From Paramecium sonneborni (taxonomy: Eukaryota; Ciliophora; Oligohymenophorea; Peniculida; Parameciidae), in NCBI GenBank assembly GCA_905182985.1, contig CAJJDN010000097.1:331851-395850 (forward strand): a DNA stretch of 64,000 bases, in the 5' to 3' direction. This document shows positions 1-13,706 of this stretch, piece by piece. Each line of letters begins with the position of its first letter. The first letter of the stretch is position 1. The position numbers were made by a program, and so were the translations under genes. Below the pieces are notes generated by a model. The model saw only the letters and a program-made list of their open reading frames with translations, was not told where the DNA came from and searched no databases.

Positions 1-165
1 ATCACATATGCACTTTGCTGCTGAATATTTTTAACCTTTATACCAGAAATTACCATCCTAAACACTAGATTCTGTTATCCAAATCTAATGTCATTAAGAT
101 GCTACTTTCTCGTTTAATGAGAATAACATGCAGTTCCCATTATAATTTATTATATTATGAATTAC

Positions 166-1260
166 TCAATATTTCAATTTTGCAAATTGTCTTAATACTA
201 CTTTCTCTTCTTAAACAACTTCGAATCTCTATCTAACCATCTACTCTAATTGATTTACTAATTAAATCTCATTTCTTCTTGACTATGTACTTAAATTATA
301 CTCACTCTCAAAAGTTTAACATAAACTTTAAGCTTAATCTAATAATTATTCATTTCTTTATTATTTTGACAATGCAGAATTAGAAACTGCTGATTACACT
401 CCAATACAAGCCTATGACTTATCTAATTTTGCTTATTATCTTTCATATTATTATTATAATCTAGCTAATACTTTTTTCACTTTCTCTTATTAGAGATTAA
501 ATAATCCAACACTTTAAGCATTAGATTCTGTAAATTAATTAAATGACTCTTGAATTGTTGATCTTAAATCATTTAGTAAATGTTCCACTTACTATAATGA
601 ACTTAAATCAACAGATTCTCCTTAATTAGCCAAACCTATAAATGCATTAAAAATTGGAGCATAAATTCCTGTTTTATTTATATCAAATGATGTTTATAAC
701 ATTCTTTGACTTACTTTACTTAATTCAGAAAAGCTTCGATATCCATTTGATATTCCTTCCAATATTGTCAATGCTTCATCTATTGAATGTAATGAATCTT
801 CATATTATCTACTTCTCTTCTTAAAGTATCCTTATTCTGATTCTGCTGTTGTCAATATTGTGTTTAGATGTTACTAAAATGTATTCTCTTATTACTAATT
901 CACCTACTATTATTCTGTCGTTCTCATTTTTAAATATTGGCATGTACTTAATTGAGCATTTGAATCTCTCAATGTACTCTTGGCATTTTGAATCTCTGCA
1001 TTTCTAAATTCATATTCACTCTAACATTCATTTTATTCCAAATTGAAGATTTAATCATGATTTACTTATTCTTCATTTACAGAATCTCTAAATTATGTTA
1101 GAATGTTTAAAACAGCATCCAATGGAGAATGAGATTTTATCTTCATTTCCACTTCTGCCATTACAGCTGTCATCGATCTCTACTTTGTGTAATTAAGTCT
1201 ATGTTGATTGTTTGTACATGACACTATAACTATAATCAGCAAAAGACCAAAGATCTTCAT
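166..1260 (-). CDS. Trichocyst matrix protein (TMP family), 364 aa
   Basis: One TGA-terminated frame, no introns, TAA/TAG read as Gln. It begins with a hydrophobic signal peptide (residues 1-15, ending near SCT), followed by a conserved block around residues 27-55 with KQRSMTAVMAEVE, HSPLDAVLNIL and FRDSVN. The second TMP gene here (44461-45555) has the nearly identical KKRSMTAVMAEVE and KSPLDAILNVL and exactly the same length, so they are paralogues. The rest is predicted helical and glutamine-rich, with further shared blocks (EQGYFKKRSRQYEDSLHSIDEA against EAGYFKRRGRDYEDALHAIDEA). Known family role: TMP precursors enter the secretory pathway, are cleaved, and crystallise as the expandable core of trichocysts, the exocytic defence organelles of Paramecium. 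The subfamily cannot be fixed by eye. Confidence 0.93.
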
Positions 1261-1508
1261 TAAAAAAAATACGCAAAAACGATTTAATTTATTTCAATAA
1301 ATAAATCTAATCAATTGCTTTCTCTATTCCTATCATTCAAATTCTTATCCATTTATACTTCTAAGTGATCAATGTACCCGAGAAAATCAATGATTAGAAT
1401 TTTCAAACAATAATCTTCCTTTTTTTGAATGTTATAAAGAAGGAAAATTAGATTGTTAAATTTACATTATAGTCACATATTATTCTAATTAAAATATTAA
1501 CCTCAAAT

Positions 1509-2635
1509 ATGTCAAATCTCTAAGTACAACTAGTTAAGAAACCTGATGCCAAATATCCTAGAGTGAATGATATTTTTTAAGTAAAAACAGTATCAAGTCC
1601 AAATGGAAATGAACTTAAAGATGGTGAAGTCCTATTAGAAAATTTGTACTTTTCAATAGATGCAGCAATGAGAGTATGGATTAGTGGGTATTAATATAAT
1701 ATTGAATGAAATTAGTGCAAAGACTTATGTAGATCCAGTCCTTCCTGGAAATACCATGTTTGGTTAAGCTGTATCAAAAGTTCTTGCTTCAAAAAGTGAA
1801 AAATTCTAAAAAGGAGATTATGTGATTGGTCTTGTTAATTGGACACTATATTAAATTATTAGTGATACTAAATTACATCTTGTTAAAAGAGGAGGAGATA
1901 TTGATGATTTAACTGGATACTCATTATTAGGTCCTCTAGGAATTAGCGGATTGACAGCATATATAGGATTAGAAGCTATTGGAAAACCAAAAGAGGGAGA
2001 AACTGTAGTTGTATCTGCAGCTGCTGGTGCTGTTGGAGAAATAGCTGTCTAATTGGCAAAAACTTATTTTAAGTGTAAAGTAATAGGAATTGCTGGTGGA
2101 CCAGAAAAATGCGATTATGTGAAAAAATAATTAGGTGCTCATGATTGTATTGATTATAAAAATGAAAATCTCAGTAAAAGATTAAGAGAATTAATACCAA
2201 ATGGAATCCATGTTTATTTTGATAATGTAGGTGGAGAAATGCTTGATGAAATATTGATGCATATTACAGATCATACTAGAATTGTTCTTTGTGGAGCCAT
2301 TGCTACCTATAATTAAACTGCAGGTATATTCATTCTCATTTATATCATAGAACCATATAAAATCAAGAATTATCCTAGATTAATTATTAAAAGAGCAGTC
2401 ATGCAAGGTTTTCTTTATTTTGATCATCCAGAATTATTCAAACCAGGACAAGCAACCATTTCATAAATGCTCAAATAAGGATAAATGAAAGTATATTATA
2501 TCATACAATTTTTAGATAAGATATGATGTTTAAAATGGACTAGAATAAGCTCCAAATGGATTGGCTAAACTCTTATTAGGATAAAATCAAGGAAAAGTTG
2601 TTGTCAAAGCTAAATCAGAACAACCTAAACTTTGA
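1509..2635 (+). CDS. NADPH-dependent alkenal/prostaglandin reductase-like MDR enzyme, 348 aa
   Basis: Zinc-independent medium-chain dehydrogenase/reductase of the prostaglandin reductase/CurA type. Three introns restore the frame: 1688-1715, 2324-2350 and 2491-2515 (25-28 nt). Visible motifs: N-terminal LVKKPDAKYPRVNDIF; catalytic-fold DAAMRVWISGA; nucleotide-binding VVVSAAAGAVGEIAVQLAK; IAGGPEKCDYVKKQLGAHDCIDYK; and YFDNVGGEMLDEIL. The family reduces alpha,beta-unsaturated carbonyls such as lipid-peroxidation alkenals with NADPH, usually in the cytosol. Length fits the family (about 330-350 aa). No Zn-binding cysteines are seen. The exact substrate cannot be told. Confidence 0.9.
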
Positions 2636-3311
2636 TTAGTTGAGTATATTATAACAAATGTTCGATTAATAATATTATTTTATTCATTAATATCTATTAA
2701 ATTTAATATTGTGTATTAAAATTGACTCATATTCTAATTAATGCGTTCATTTTAATAATTAATAATAATTATATTAAAACTTAAAAAAATTACAGCATTT
2801 TGTTTGTCTAATCAATTTTTTTTTTTTCATTTTTATTATTATAACAGAATTCTGTTAATTTTATTCTTTAATTAATATTATTTAATAATTTTTTTTATTA
2901 CATAAATTATAAAAAATTATTTTTAAAAAATTGTCAATTTCTAACTATTTTAAGTTAACATATAAATGAAATTAGTATAAGTCACTTCAAAATAAAAATA
3001 TATATCAAGGAATTATGATTCTAATTCATGAAGAAAATTTATTTTATAAATTAATCTAAATAAATCAATTTATTTTACGTTAAAACATAAAATAAAAATA
3101 CTCTTTATAGCTCGTATTATTTCAACATACATTTTTAAATAGTTAATCAATACTAACTAATAAATTATTTAAAAGCTTCGGACTTAAAGCTTGTAAATAT
3201 TAGTTAATTTTATTTACATGACATCATATTTAATATATTAAATACTATACTTTTTAGGATTAAAAATTTGCATATTTAAATAATTAGATAAAGCTTATTC
3301 TGGCTGAATTT
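2636..3311. other. Intergenic, A+T-rich, no gene seen
   Basis: About 680 bp, strongly A+T-rich with homopolymer runs (T near 2815-2827). It lies between two plus-strand genes. I see no frame with amino-acid patterns like its neighbours and no tRNA-like clover. It presumably holds the 3' end of the reductase transcript and the promoter of the next gene. Confidence 0.5.
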
Positions 3312-4813
3312 ATGTTTAGAGAACTAGAAATTGTGACTAAGAGGGAACGTTTAAATTCTTAGTTTGAATAACACAGAAAAAAATTCAAAATTGCTGGTAA
3401 TAGCATATTAATGGATGAAAACTTTTCCTCTTATGAGTTCACTAAAAGACTAACAAACGAAAGTAATTCAATTATATTATTTTTAGGTGATAGAACAGAT
3501 CATCCAAGTATCCTAACGAAAATGGGTTATCAAGTAGATTCGTATAATTAAGAATCACAGATAAGAAATAGAAAATTATCAATTTCATCAAATTAAAAAT
3601 AAGATCAAAGGCTACCTAGTCGTCAATCAAATAGCAATTCTGTGGCATCAAGGAATTAAACTATGGAAATAAACAAATAAAACTCATATGTGAAAACTAA
3701 TGTTTACAATCATTATGGTAATATAAGAAAAACATTTTGCTATGAAAATTATGATTAAGAAACATATAGTGATATTTCTTAAAAGTTCTTAAGTGAGAAT
3801 ACACCTAAAGCCTATAACAAAAATAGGCCTTCTGAATAATTGATTTCAACAAAAAGTATAACAACTTTGATTAAGTTTAAATTTAGAAGAATTAGAAGAT
3901 GTTTTTAAATTATAAAAGCCTTGTTCAGAATGAAGAATTTATGCAAGTATAGATTATTTATAAATTAGATTAAAAAATACAACTTGGGATATATAGTAAG
4001 AGATTTTGAAAAAAAATTAGAAAAGTCTTAAATTTAATGAAAGTCTAACTGTTATTAAAATTAAGTAATGGACTTAGATGGTATTTTCTAAAATACTTTC
4101 ATTAATTCAACAAAGAAAATTAGAAAATTGCAAACTTAATTTTATTGTAATTATAATCATTTATATATTTCTAGGATAATCCTCAAAACATGTCATAAAT
4201 AGAAAAAGATTAAGCTATCATAACAATAACCAATACTTTTACTTTTGCTATGTAAAATTTAGTTATAATGACATCTAACTCTAATTTATTAAATGAATTA
4301 TAAGTCATAATGTATTAAGAACAATTTTTTGAATATAAAAAGAAGTTTAGTAAATTTGTAAGTCAAAGAGTCAGGTATATAACAAAAGATCATTTGTAAT
4401 TAACTGATTAAGAGAAATAATTAATTTTATCAGAATGTATCATTATCAATAACTTGATTCCAGGCTTAATAAAATTAACAGAAAGTTTGGATATATTGAG
4501 ATGTGATAAACCAAACATAGAATTTTTAATTAGATGTTTGATTTCCTTAATTCAGTATTTTTTTATAAAAAATTTTTCTAATATTCCAAAAATTGAATTT
4601 TAGAAATAAAAAATAAAATTTACATAATACTAATTGGGAAGGAAAGAATCATCAATGATTTTGATTAATAATGATTAAATTAAGTCTGAAGATCTAATTT
4701 ATGGAACTTATAATGCAGAATAATTATAAGAAATTTTGAGTAAAAATAATTGGTTAGAAGGAAATACTTAGAAAATGAAAAATGTAGTAACTAATTTAAT
4801 CGGATTTTTCTGA
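3312..4813 (+). CDS. Uncharacterised protein, about 482 aa
   Basis: I do not recognise this protein. Two introns (3996-4020, 25 nt; 4147-4174, 28 nt) restore one frame from ATG to TGA. The first ~190 residues are polar and rich in S/N/Q. The middle (about 190-235) is basic and helical (FKFRRIRRCFQIIKALFRMK). The C-terminal half is helical, with a hydrophobic stretch near FLIRCLISLIQYFFIK. A further 24-nt GT...AG segment (3463-3486) is in frame and stop-free, so it may be an intron or eight residues of coding. The protein ends NVVTNLIGFF. The next gene runs tail-to-tail, its stop 83 bp away. Confidence 0.75.
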
Positions 4814-4896
4814 TTAATGATTAAAGATTTAAGATTTGTAGATAAATTTGATTATGATTGAATTATAATTATAATACTTTCATAAATTTTTTAATA

Positions 4897-6027
4897 TCAT
4901 ATCAATTAGAAACCTGGAAAGTATCCATAATCATCAATTTCTTTAATTTCTTTTGGAAGGATATATTAATTAATTTTTGGAAATTAAAATTTAAGAAATT
5001 GATTTCCCTCAGCCAATTTTTGAAAAGAAACACTAAATGATTAGGAATCCAAAATAGTTAAACTTATTGTAAATACTTATCCTGAAATTAATCGAAATTA
5101 TTCAGGTAGTTTAATAAAATAACAATAAGGAGCTAGTTTCTCAATGGTTGTATGATTGATAATAGTTTGAAATTCATAGGCTTTGATTGTAAGATCATAT
5201 CCTAGATGAATTTTATAGTGACATTTTAATTATTGTTATTGATAATCAATATCTTTATTTTTATATAAGAAGGGTTGATAAAAACCCAAGAGTTCACAAG
5301 TTTGTTCAACAAGGAAATTACAAATTAAAATTTTATTATTTCTCAAAGGTTTAATGGTTAAGGTTCCATCAGTATCTTTAGAGATCTATTCATATCTTTT
5401 AACTGTTTAAATTAATTTATTCTAACTTTGTTTATTACTTTATGATTCTTTTTTTATTTCAAATGTTTATTAAATACATTAAACAAGTTTTTATAGACTA
5501 TTAATAGCCAAAATAATTTAAGGTTTTGCAGAGTTGTACTTTTATATAAGTTCATTACTTTAAATTTTTTATAAGTTTTAGTCATAGGTACAATTATCAT
5601 GTAATTTTTCAATAATTTTTTTAAAGGTTTCATAATTCAATTAAGTCTTTAAGTTGATACATGAATTGTATATATCTTTAATTGAATTATTTTCATTTAG
5701 CAGAGCAATGGAATCCTACAATTATTTTTCAATATTATTAATTCTGCTTATCAATTCTTATTTATATTTGAGAAAATGATCTAAGATTTCTTGAGTTAAT
5801 GGATTATTAATAGCTTTATTGATTTGAATATTTTTTTGTAAAAAGTCTTAGATTTGTAGGAGTGTAAAGATATAATTAGGATGTTATTCATGTTATGATT
5901 TACATCTGAGACAAATGAGTGAATTATCTTTACATTTAGGATTCATACAAATTTATATGATCGGCTTTTTATCGTGTTCATATTTTGGACATTAGATTTT
6001 TGAACCTTATTATTCTAAAGTTAACAT
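4897..6027 (-). CDS. B-box-like zinc-finger protein, 376 aa
   Basis: A single uninterrupted frame. Residues 13-53 carry a Cys/His array (CPKYEH...ICMNPKCKD...ICLRCKSQHEQH) resembling a B-box or related two-zinc module. The middle (about 55-190) is a predicted coiled coil (EILDHFLKYKQELISRINNIEK). The C-terminal ~150 residues form a predicted beta-rich region of unknown family. The layout finger-coiled coil-beta domain recalls TRIM-like proteins, but no RING is present. The same finger type starts the gene at 12238. The start codon is only 12 bp from that of the divergent SPX-EXS gene at 6040. Function not known; protein binding or scaffolding is an inference. Confidence 0.82.
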
Positions 6028-6039
6028 ATTAAAATTAAA

Positions 6040-8720
6040 ATGAAATACACTTAATACATATTGAAAAATCTAATTCCAGAATGGATTAAATTATACTTAA
6101 ACTTCAAATATCTAAAGACACATTTAGCTGTGGTTACAAAGTTAAAGAAGTTGTTAAGAAAAGCCAAAAAATTAAAACCAAAAGATATCTATTAATAACT
6201 GAAACATGACGTAGCATCGAATTAATAACTATTTGAAAAGTTAGAGTAGGATCGAAATAATTTTATGCAAGTATTTGATGAAGAAAGTGAATAAATTTAT
6301 AGCTTTACGGAATGGAAATATAGAGAATTGTTAATCTTTTTTGAGAAATTAGACAAATAAATGAAAATTATGGAGTAAATGGCAGATTATACTTATGAAG
6401 AATAGATAATAGTAACATGGAATATGGGTTAGAATATAAAGTCATAACAAAGTTAAGAAGCTGTTGAAGTAAGTGTTTATCTGAAATAAAAAGAAGAGCT
6501 TTTATAAACAAGTTTTAAGTTTTATAATGAGTGTTAATAGTTGTAATCTTATATTTCTTTAAATTCAGAAGGAATTCGTAAGATTTTGAAGAAGTATAAG
6601 AAGCAAGAGCTAAAAGGTATAAGGAATAAGGAAATTGAAATTTAATATTTTGGGAATGTATAGTAATTATAAAAGAGACTAAAAAAATACGAAACAAAAA
6701 TCAATATCCTGAAATCAGATACAGAATCTCTTATGATAAATCATTTTTATGCTGATGAGTATTTGCATTTTATGCTAATGTAGTCCGAGTGAATGTCGAG
6801 AACTTATAAGAAAATATACAGAAAAAGGATAAATCAGTTTAAAAACAGTCTTTTATTTTGGATTCTTTGCAGGAGCGGCTGTTATGATAATTCTCATTAT
6901 ATTAGGAATGAGATATGATGGTCTTTTAGATCCGAATTCAGATAAGGTCTTTAATAAAGCTTTTCCATGTTTTAGGGGTATGGCTTTATTCATAATTTAT
7001 TATTGGTTTATAACATTGGATTTGGCTGGATGGAATTATTTCAATATTAATTATAAGGTCTATTTAGGATTTAATCATCATTTCTCTACAGTCTAAGAAC
7101 TATTGCAAAGAGTTAGTATTTTTACTGCTATATTCTTAATTACTTTTTTATGGTATTGTATTGCTGTAGAAGATTCCCTAGGTGATTTATCTAGAGCTGT
7201 CTAATTATTTGATATAAGATATTTACCAATAATATGTTGGATTGTAACTATTATTTATGTATTTTATCCTACAAATAAATATTTTAATCCTTAAGGTAGA
7301 AAATGGATGTATAAGATGTTTTATGGAGCCTTATGGGGTCATTTTATAAAATATGAATCTAGATATACATTCTTTACAGATTAATTTACATCCATGATTA
7401 CATCAATGAGAGATTTTGATTATACTCTTTGTTATTATCATCATTTTGTAAATTTTTAATTAATAATAGATATTTTATGGTAAAGAGCATGAAGGTGAAT
7501 GCAATTTCTAAAGAAGATTTACTGCAGCACAAGCAAGCATAATTCCTTATTTTTTAAAATGCATTTAATATTTAACTAGAGCTAGAGATAAAGGAAAGTT
7601 TTTATTTACAGATGAAATGTACAATTTTATTAAGACTTTTATTGCTATGTCAGTTGGAATTCTAGCTTATTTAACTAGATTAGATCTAGGTTGGAAATAT
7701 TATTGGATAGCAGTAGCATGTTTTTGTTCTTGTTTTGAATACTATTGGGATTTAAAAAAAGATTTTATGTTTTTTGAAAAAGGAACTAAATATAAATTCT
7801 TAAGAAGTGATTTAGGATATAATAGTCCATACATTTATTATACTTTGGGAATTTTGAATTTCTTTTTAAGAATAGCATGGGTATTGACAATATCACCTGA
7901 TATGTATAGAATAATTGGAATAAAGAATGAAATGTTTATTTTAGGTTTTGGATTTTTAGAAATGAGTAGAAGATTAGTTAACAATTTTCTTAAAATGGAA
8001 AAAGAACATATTAATAATTTAAGATCTTTAAAAAGTATTTCAGATATGAAATTTCCATTTAAAGAACCAAAGGATATGGAATTGGAAGAAATAAAAAGTG
8101 TTTATGATGTGGAATCTATATCGACTCTTCCAAGAATCAGTATTTAAGAAAAGAATTATGATATATAAGAAGATTAGTAATTGGATTCTAATGACAGAAA
8201 TAATTTAAAATTATCAGAAATAAATCCAAAAATTGTTATTAATTAATGTGATGATTCAAAAGAAGAAATTCATAGTCCTATAAAAATGTTATAATCTCCA
8301 AAACATTCAATGCTAAGTAAATAAAATAAAAAGGTTTCTTTCTTAAATTTATAATTTCCATTATAAGAGGAAACATTATAATAATAATAATAATAATCAA
8401 TAATTTCTAAAAAGCAAAGTATTTTGGTAGATCGGTAATTTTAGGATATAAAGATTCCAAGAAATATTTCTTTTGAAAATTATTTGAATTTTAAACAAAG
8501 TTTAAGGAGAATAAATTCATTTAGGTTAACCTAATTTTTGGAATAGCCTAAAGAGACTTAAATAAATGTCCATGATTATGTTGACATTCATCCAAATATG
8601 GATTTAGTGGAGAAAGCAAAGAGAGAAGAGATATAAATGTAATCTAAATAAAAGTAATTGAAAAATGAAAATAAATAATATTTAAAGGTAAATAGTTAAC
8701 AAATAAAAATAGATGATTGA
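6040..8720 (+). CDS. SPX-EXS phosphate transporter (XPR1/SYG1/PHO1 type), 877 aa
   Basis: Two introns (6759-6783, 25 nt; 7448-7469, 22 nt) give one frame. The N-terminus opens with the SPX signature NLIPEWIKLYLNFKYLK and lysine-rich helices (KKLLRKAKKLKPKD); SPX domains bind inositol pyrophosphates. Several membrane segments follow from about residue 270 (FFAGAAVMIILIILGM, ALFIIYYWFITLDLAGW, IICWIVTIIYVFY). Next come EXS-domain features: KYESRYTFFTDQFTSM, RRFTAAQASIIPYFLKCIQYL and YYWIAVACFCSCFEYYWDLKKD. The C-terminal ~200 residues are a polar, Q-rich tail (QQQQQQ). The family exports inorganic phosphate across the plasma or endomembrane. It starts 12 bp from the divergent B-box-like gene. 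Confidence 0.92.
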
Positions 8721-8861
8721 ATAATATTATGAAAAATATGATATAAAATTGAAACATGAGTGATGTGTATATAAAATGAAATATAATATAAAAATAAGAA
8801 AGGTTTGAGATGTGATTCAATTCTAATTAGAAACATCAGTATTTTAATAATTTAAATTAAA

Positions 8862-10278
<1,417 letters not shown>

Positions 10279-10412
10279 ATTGTATTCCAACATATCAATA
10301 TTAAAATCTAAACATATATCATACATTTATATTTATTGCCTTAAAACTCCAATTTCTTTATATGTGAAACCAGTATTTATTATTGTTATTTAATAATAAT
10401 ATTTATAAATAT

Positions 10413-10708
10413 ATGGAAACGGAATAAATTAGCAAATCATTTACTTATATTCCCACTGAAGAAGAAAAACAAAAAGATCGAGAAAAATAATTTTTACATC
10501 CCAAACTTAAATGGATTGCTATAATCCTAGCATTACTTTCAGTTATTCTCTATTCAATTGGGTTCGTATAATTTACCACATTTTAAGAGCATTTATCCAA
10601 ATCCATTTTGAATTAGACTCAACAGCCCTTTATTTGATTGCCTCTCTATGTTTATTGCCTCTAATCTACTGCTTATTTAAAGTGTGTAAAAAACAATAAG
10701 ATTTGTGA
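10413..10708 (+). CDS. Small two-helix membrane protein, TMEM230-like, 89 aa
   Basis: One 26-nt intron (10562-10587) links PKLKWIAIILALLSVILYSIG to a second hydrophobic helix LYLIASLCLLPLIYCLF. The layout is a charged N-terminus (TEEEKQKDREKQ), a helix, a short loop and a second helix, with a short basic tail CKKQDL. This matches the size and topology of the TMEM230/TMEM134 family of small endomembrane vesicle proteins. There is no strong catalytic motif, so the family name is tentative. It sits 135 bp after Rpt5 on the same strand. Confidence 0.65.
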
Positions 10709-10739
10709 GTAATCAATTTTACTTATATTTTATATTCTT

Positions 10740-11700
10740 AATTAACTTAATCTTTATATCAGTTTCTATCTTTTCTACCTTTTTAATCAATTGGTTTGCA
10801 ATAGAAATAAAATTAAATGATTATCGGCATCCTTATATATAATCAAGATATTTAATAAGATTATTTAAAATTAGTTCCTCATAAATATTGTAAAAAACAA
10901 TAATGAAAACTTGCCGAATAAGGAGTCCTTGGTAAAAAATAAGAATATTTTTAACTCAAAATCTTTGAAAAATCTTAATATTTGCTTTTTAATTTAATAA
11001 TTGTAGAGCTTGATTATTTTTTATTATTATTTTAATGTTAAAATTCAAGAATTAACCCTGAAATATTTCTCAATAATTTTTTGAAAACTCATTTACAAAA
11101 TTAATTATTTTTTGTTTTTATAACAAACAATCCATCATTTAGAAAATTTTAATTAGGATTAATTTTATTATAATCGTTAAATGTGTTCTATATACGAAAT
11201 TAAAGATTATGAAAATTAAATCATTTTCCGAAACTGTGTTTTCCAAATTCATATTTTAATTTTTTATTAAAGGCATTATTTTTATCAATAATGGATTATT
11301 AATTTTGAAATCTCTAAGAAAATGTAGAGTATTTAAATAGTCATAATTAATAGCTAATAAATCTAAAATTATATTTTTATTTTAACAATTTTCTGGTTAT
11401 TTCTCAAAAATGCATTCCTTTATTCTCAATTCTACAAAAAAAAAGTATTTTTATTTATTCAATATAATCTATTTATCTATTTTGAACAAATTTATATTAT
11501 ATATCAATTTATAAAAATAATTTCATTAAATCTTGCAACCAATTTAATGTTTTAATGGTTTCATAGATCTAATTTAAATTTTATCATTTTTTCTGGTTTG
11601 TTCAACTTTTAAGGGTTTTTTACTTCATTTCAATAGGAATTAAATTCTGAAATCTTGAACCAATTTGATACTCTTCAAAAGAACTATTTATTTTGTCCAT
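10740..11700 (-). pseudogene. Possible eroded gene, frames broken
   Basis: Read on the minus strand, an ATG at 11700 opens MDKINSSFEEYQIGSRFQNL. Protein-like stretches then hop between frames (KYEFGKHSFGK, QNTFNDYNKINPNQNFLNDG, SQKYSYFLPRTPYSA), each interrupted by TGA codons or shifts that plausible 20-34 nt introns do not repair. The glutamine codon use looks ciliate-coding. This would fit a decayed paralogue of a duplicated gene, but it could also be non-coding A+T-rich DNA with chance open frames. I cannot name a family. Confidence 0.3.
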
Positions 11701-12237
11701 ATTCTAGTTAATATTTTATAAAAAAAATTTTCGGTATGATTTGATAAACACTAATTGTTTACAATTTTAAAACTAAAAAAAGCTAAATTTATTTTTTTGA
11801 TATTTCTCAGTTTAATCAAATAATCAAGGAAGTTCTATTAATAATATTAAATTACTTAATAACTTTTTTTGCTGATAAAAAAAATTACAATCTTTGCATT
11901 CAGAATCATCAGGCAAGGGTATATTTTCGATTTTCTTCCTTTAAGATTTTTTATATCTATAATTCAAAATATTAATAATTATGATTATAATTTCCTAATT
12001 CCACATCACTTTAAATTAAGAACATAATTTAGATTGTTTTATTTATGTTAAATAAATATATTATTTCAAAATTTTGAATAAAAATTTAGTTAATGAAAAA
12101 TAAATATGAAACTATTTTTACTATGTTTTCTTTTTGATCGAATGCTAATTTATAACAAAGAGTATGATAATTCACAATTTTCATTTCTTGTAGAATATAA
12201 AAATTATAAAATATTATATTATTTATTCATTATTGAT

Positions 12238-13000
12238 ATGCACTAATCGGTTCTCGAATGCTAGTTCGAACGTCATCACAAAAGTTAAATAATAGGAGTA
12301 TGCGTTAATAAATTATGCTAAAACAAGAGACCTTTTTGTGTCGGATGCCAATATTAATTTCATAAAGACCATCTAAATGATTTAAAATTTTTTGATGATC
12401 TGAATGATTGGGTCTTACAGAATTCTCAACCTGCAGCTGATCTTACAACATATCTAAATGAATTAATTGAGCTAGTTAAATCGATATCTTAATTGATAGA
12501 AGCTACATAATAAGCAAATCAACATTCTAATTTTAATCAAATGAGTTATACAAACTTAGAAAATAGTATAAATAATTTAATGAATTTATGGAGTTGTCAA
12601 AAAAGTGTTCTTCAACTTTTATAAGGAATGCTTTCGATTAAGATTAAAAATTAAATTAAACAATTATGTACATTTTAATTTTCTCAATAAAGTAATTATA
12701 ATCTTATGTTTAGTAATAGTTAAAAATATCTAAATTAACCCTCAATAAATATAATAATATCAAAATGTAACTATAAAATAGACTCAAAGATAAAACACAT
12801 AAGGTTTTAATGTTCTAGAATACTAGAATGCTTAACAATCATTAGAATAAATACCAATTAATTAAGCTAAACCATTTCGAGGTATAATTAATCTTATAAA
12901 ATAAAGAACCTTGTCGAGTATAAAATAATTTTCAGAATGGCTAATATTACAAGAACTAATAGAATTTCCCAAATAGGTCAATAAGCCCACGTAGAAATGA
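12238..13000 (+). CDS. B-box-like zinc-finger protein, about 246 aa
   Basis: The N-terminus carries CQFERHH...VCVNKLCQNKRPFCVGCQYQFHKDH (residues ~8-46), the same Cys/His spacing idea as the protein at 4897-6027. A helical region follows (LTTYLNELIELVKSISQLIEATQQANQ) and then a Q-rich part. One 22-nt intron (12692-12713) restores the frame, and the protein ends with ARPFRG-like and LSSIKQFSEWLILQELIEF sequence. Two family members so close suggest a local or old duplication. The 3' end is less sure, since more coding-like sequence follows at 13193-13676. Confidence 0.6.
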
Positions 13001-13192
13001 TGTCCAAAATGTAATACAAATTCCATAATAAATTAATAATTAAAATAAGAAAACAAGATATTGAAATTCTTATTAAGTTTTTAACTATTTATAAATATAA
13101 GTAAAAAGATACTATACATATATAATTTATTATTAATATTGAATTTTATATTTTGATAATTTAATTAGGATATTTAGTACTACTGAATATGA

Positions 13193-13676
13193 TGGACTAT
13201 TTTACAAAAAGTTGATTGTACAATTATACCTATATTTAATTAAAATGGCTTTGTAAAAAGTAATACATATCAATTATCAATACTTGATGGTGAAATTATA
13301 TATAAAATGATAGAAGAATTTCAAAGAGGTGAAATGTGGGATTAGATTGATGAATTAACAAAACTTAAAAAGAATCCTATAAAATATTTGTCTAATATTG
13401 TTAGATTATTAGATAGATATAGAGTAGGTCATTTTAAAACACCATTTAATGATAGATGAATAATATATTAATACATGCTTAAAATAATATGTCATCTTAT
13501 GTATATAATGTAGGTGTAAATGTTAAATTAAAGAATGCTAAGTAATTCTTATATATCAAATCAATAATAATTAAATGAATAAAATGGAAAAATTGCTAAT
13601 GCTTTGTGGCAAATTAATACAAATTGAAAATCCAATTAATAATCAAATTAATTAAGAAGATTAATAAATTATATGA
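13193..13676 (+). CDS. Unresolved coding stretch, product unknown
   Basis: An open frame reads NGFVKSNTYQLSILDGEIIYKMIEEFQRGEMW and KYLSNIVRLLDRY. A candidate intron 13427-13458 then leads to a further piece ending ENPINNQINQEDQQII before TGA. There is no good ATG at its left edge, so it may be the 3' exons of a gene whose start I cannot place, possibly of the gene at 12238. No family recognised. Confidence 0.35.
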
Positions 13677-13706
13677 TAAAAATATTTATACTTTTTTATT
13701 ATTAAT

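Noticed and set aside
12241..12290. tRNA-like stretch (GGTTCTCGAATG, GTTCGAACG)
   Set aside because: No clover-leaf pairing found, and the bases code for the Cys/His finger of the B-box-like protein.
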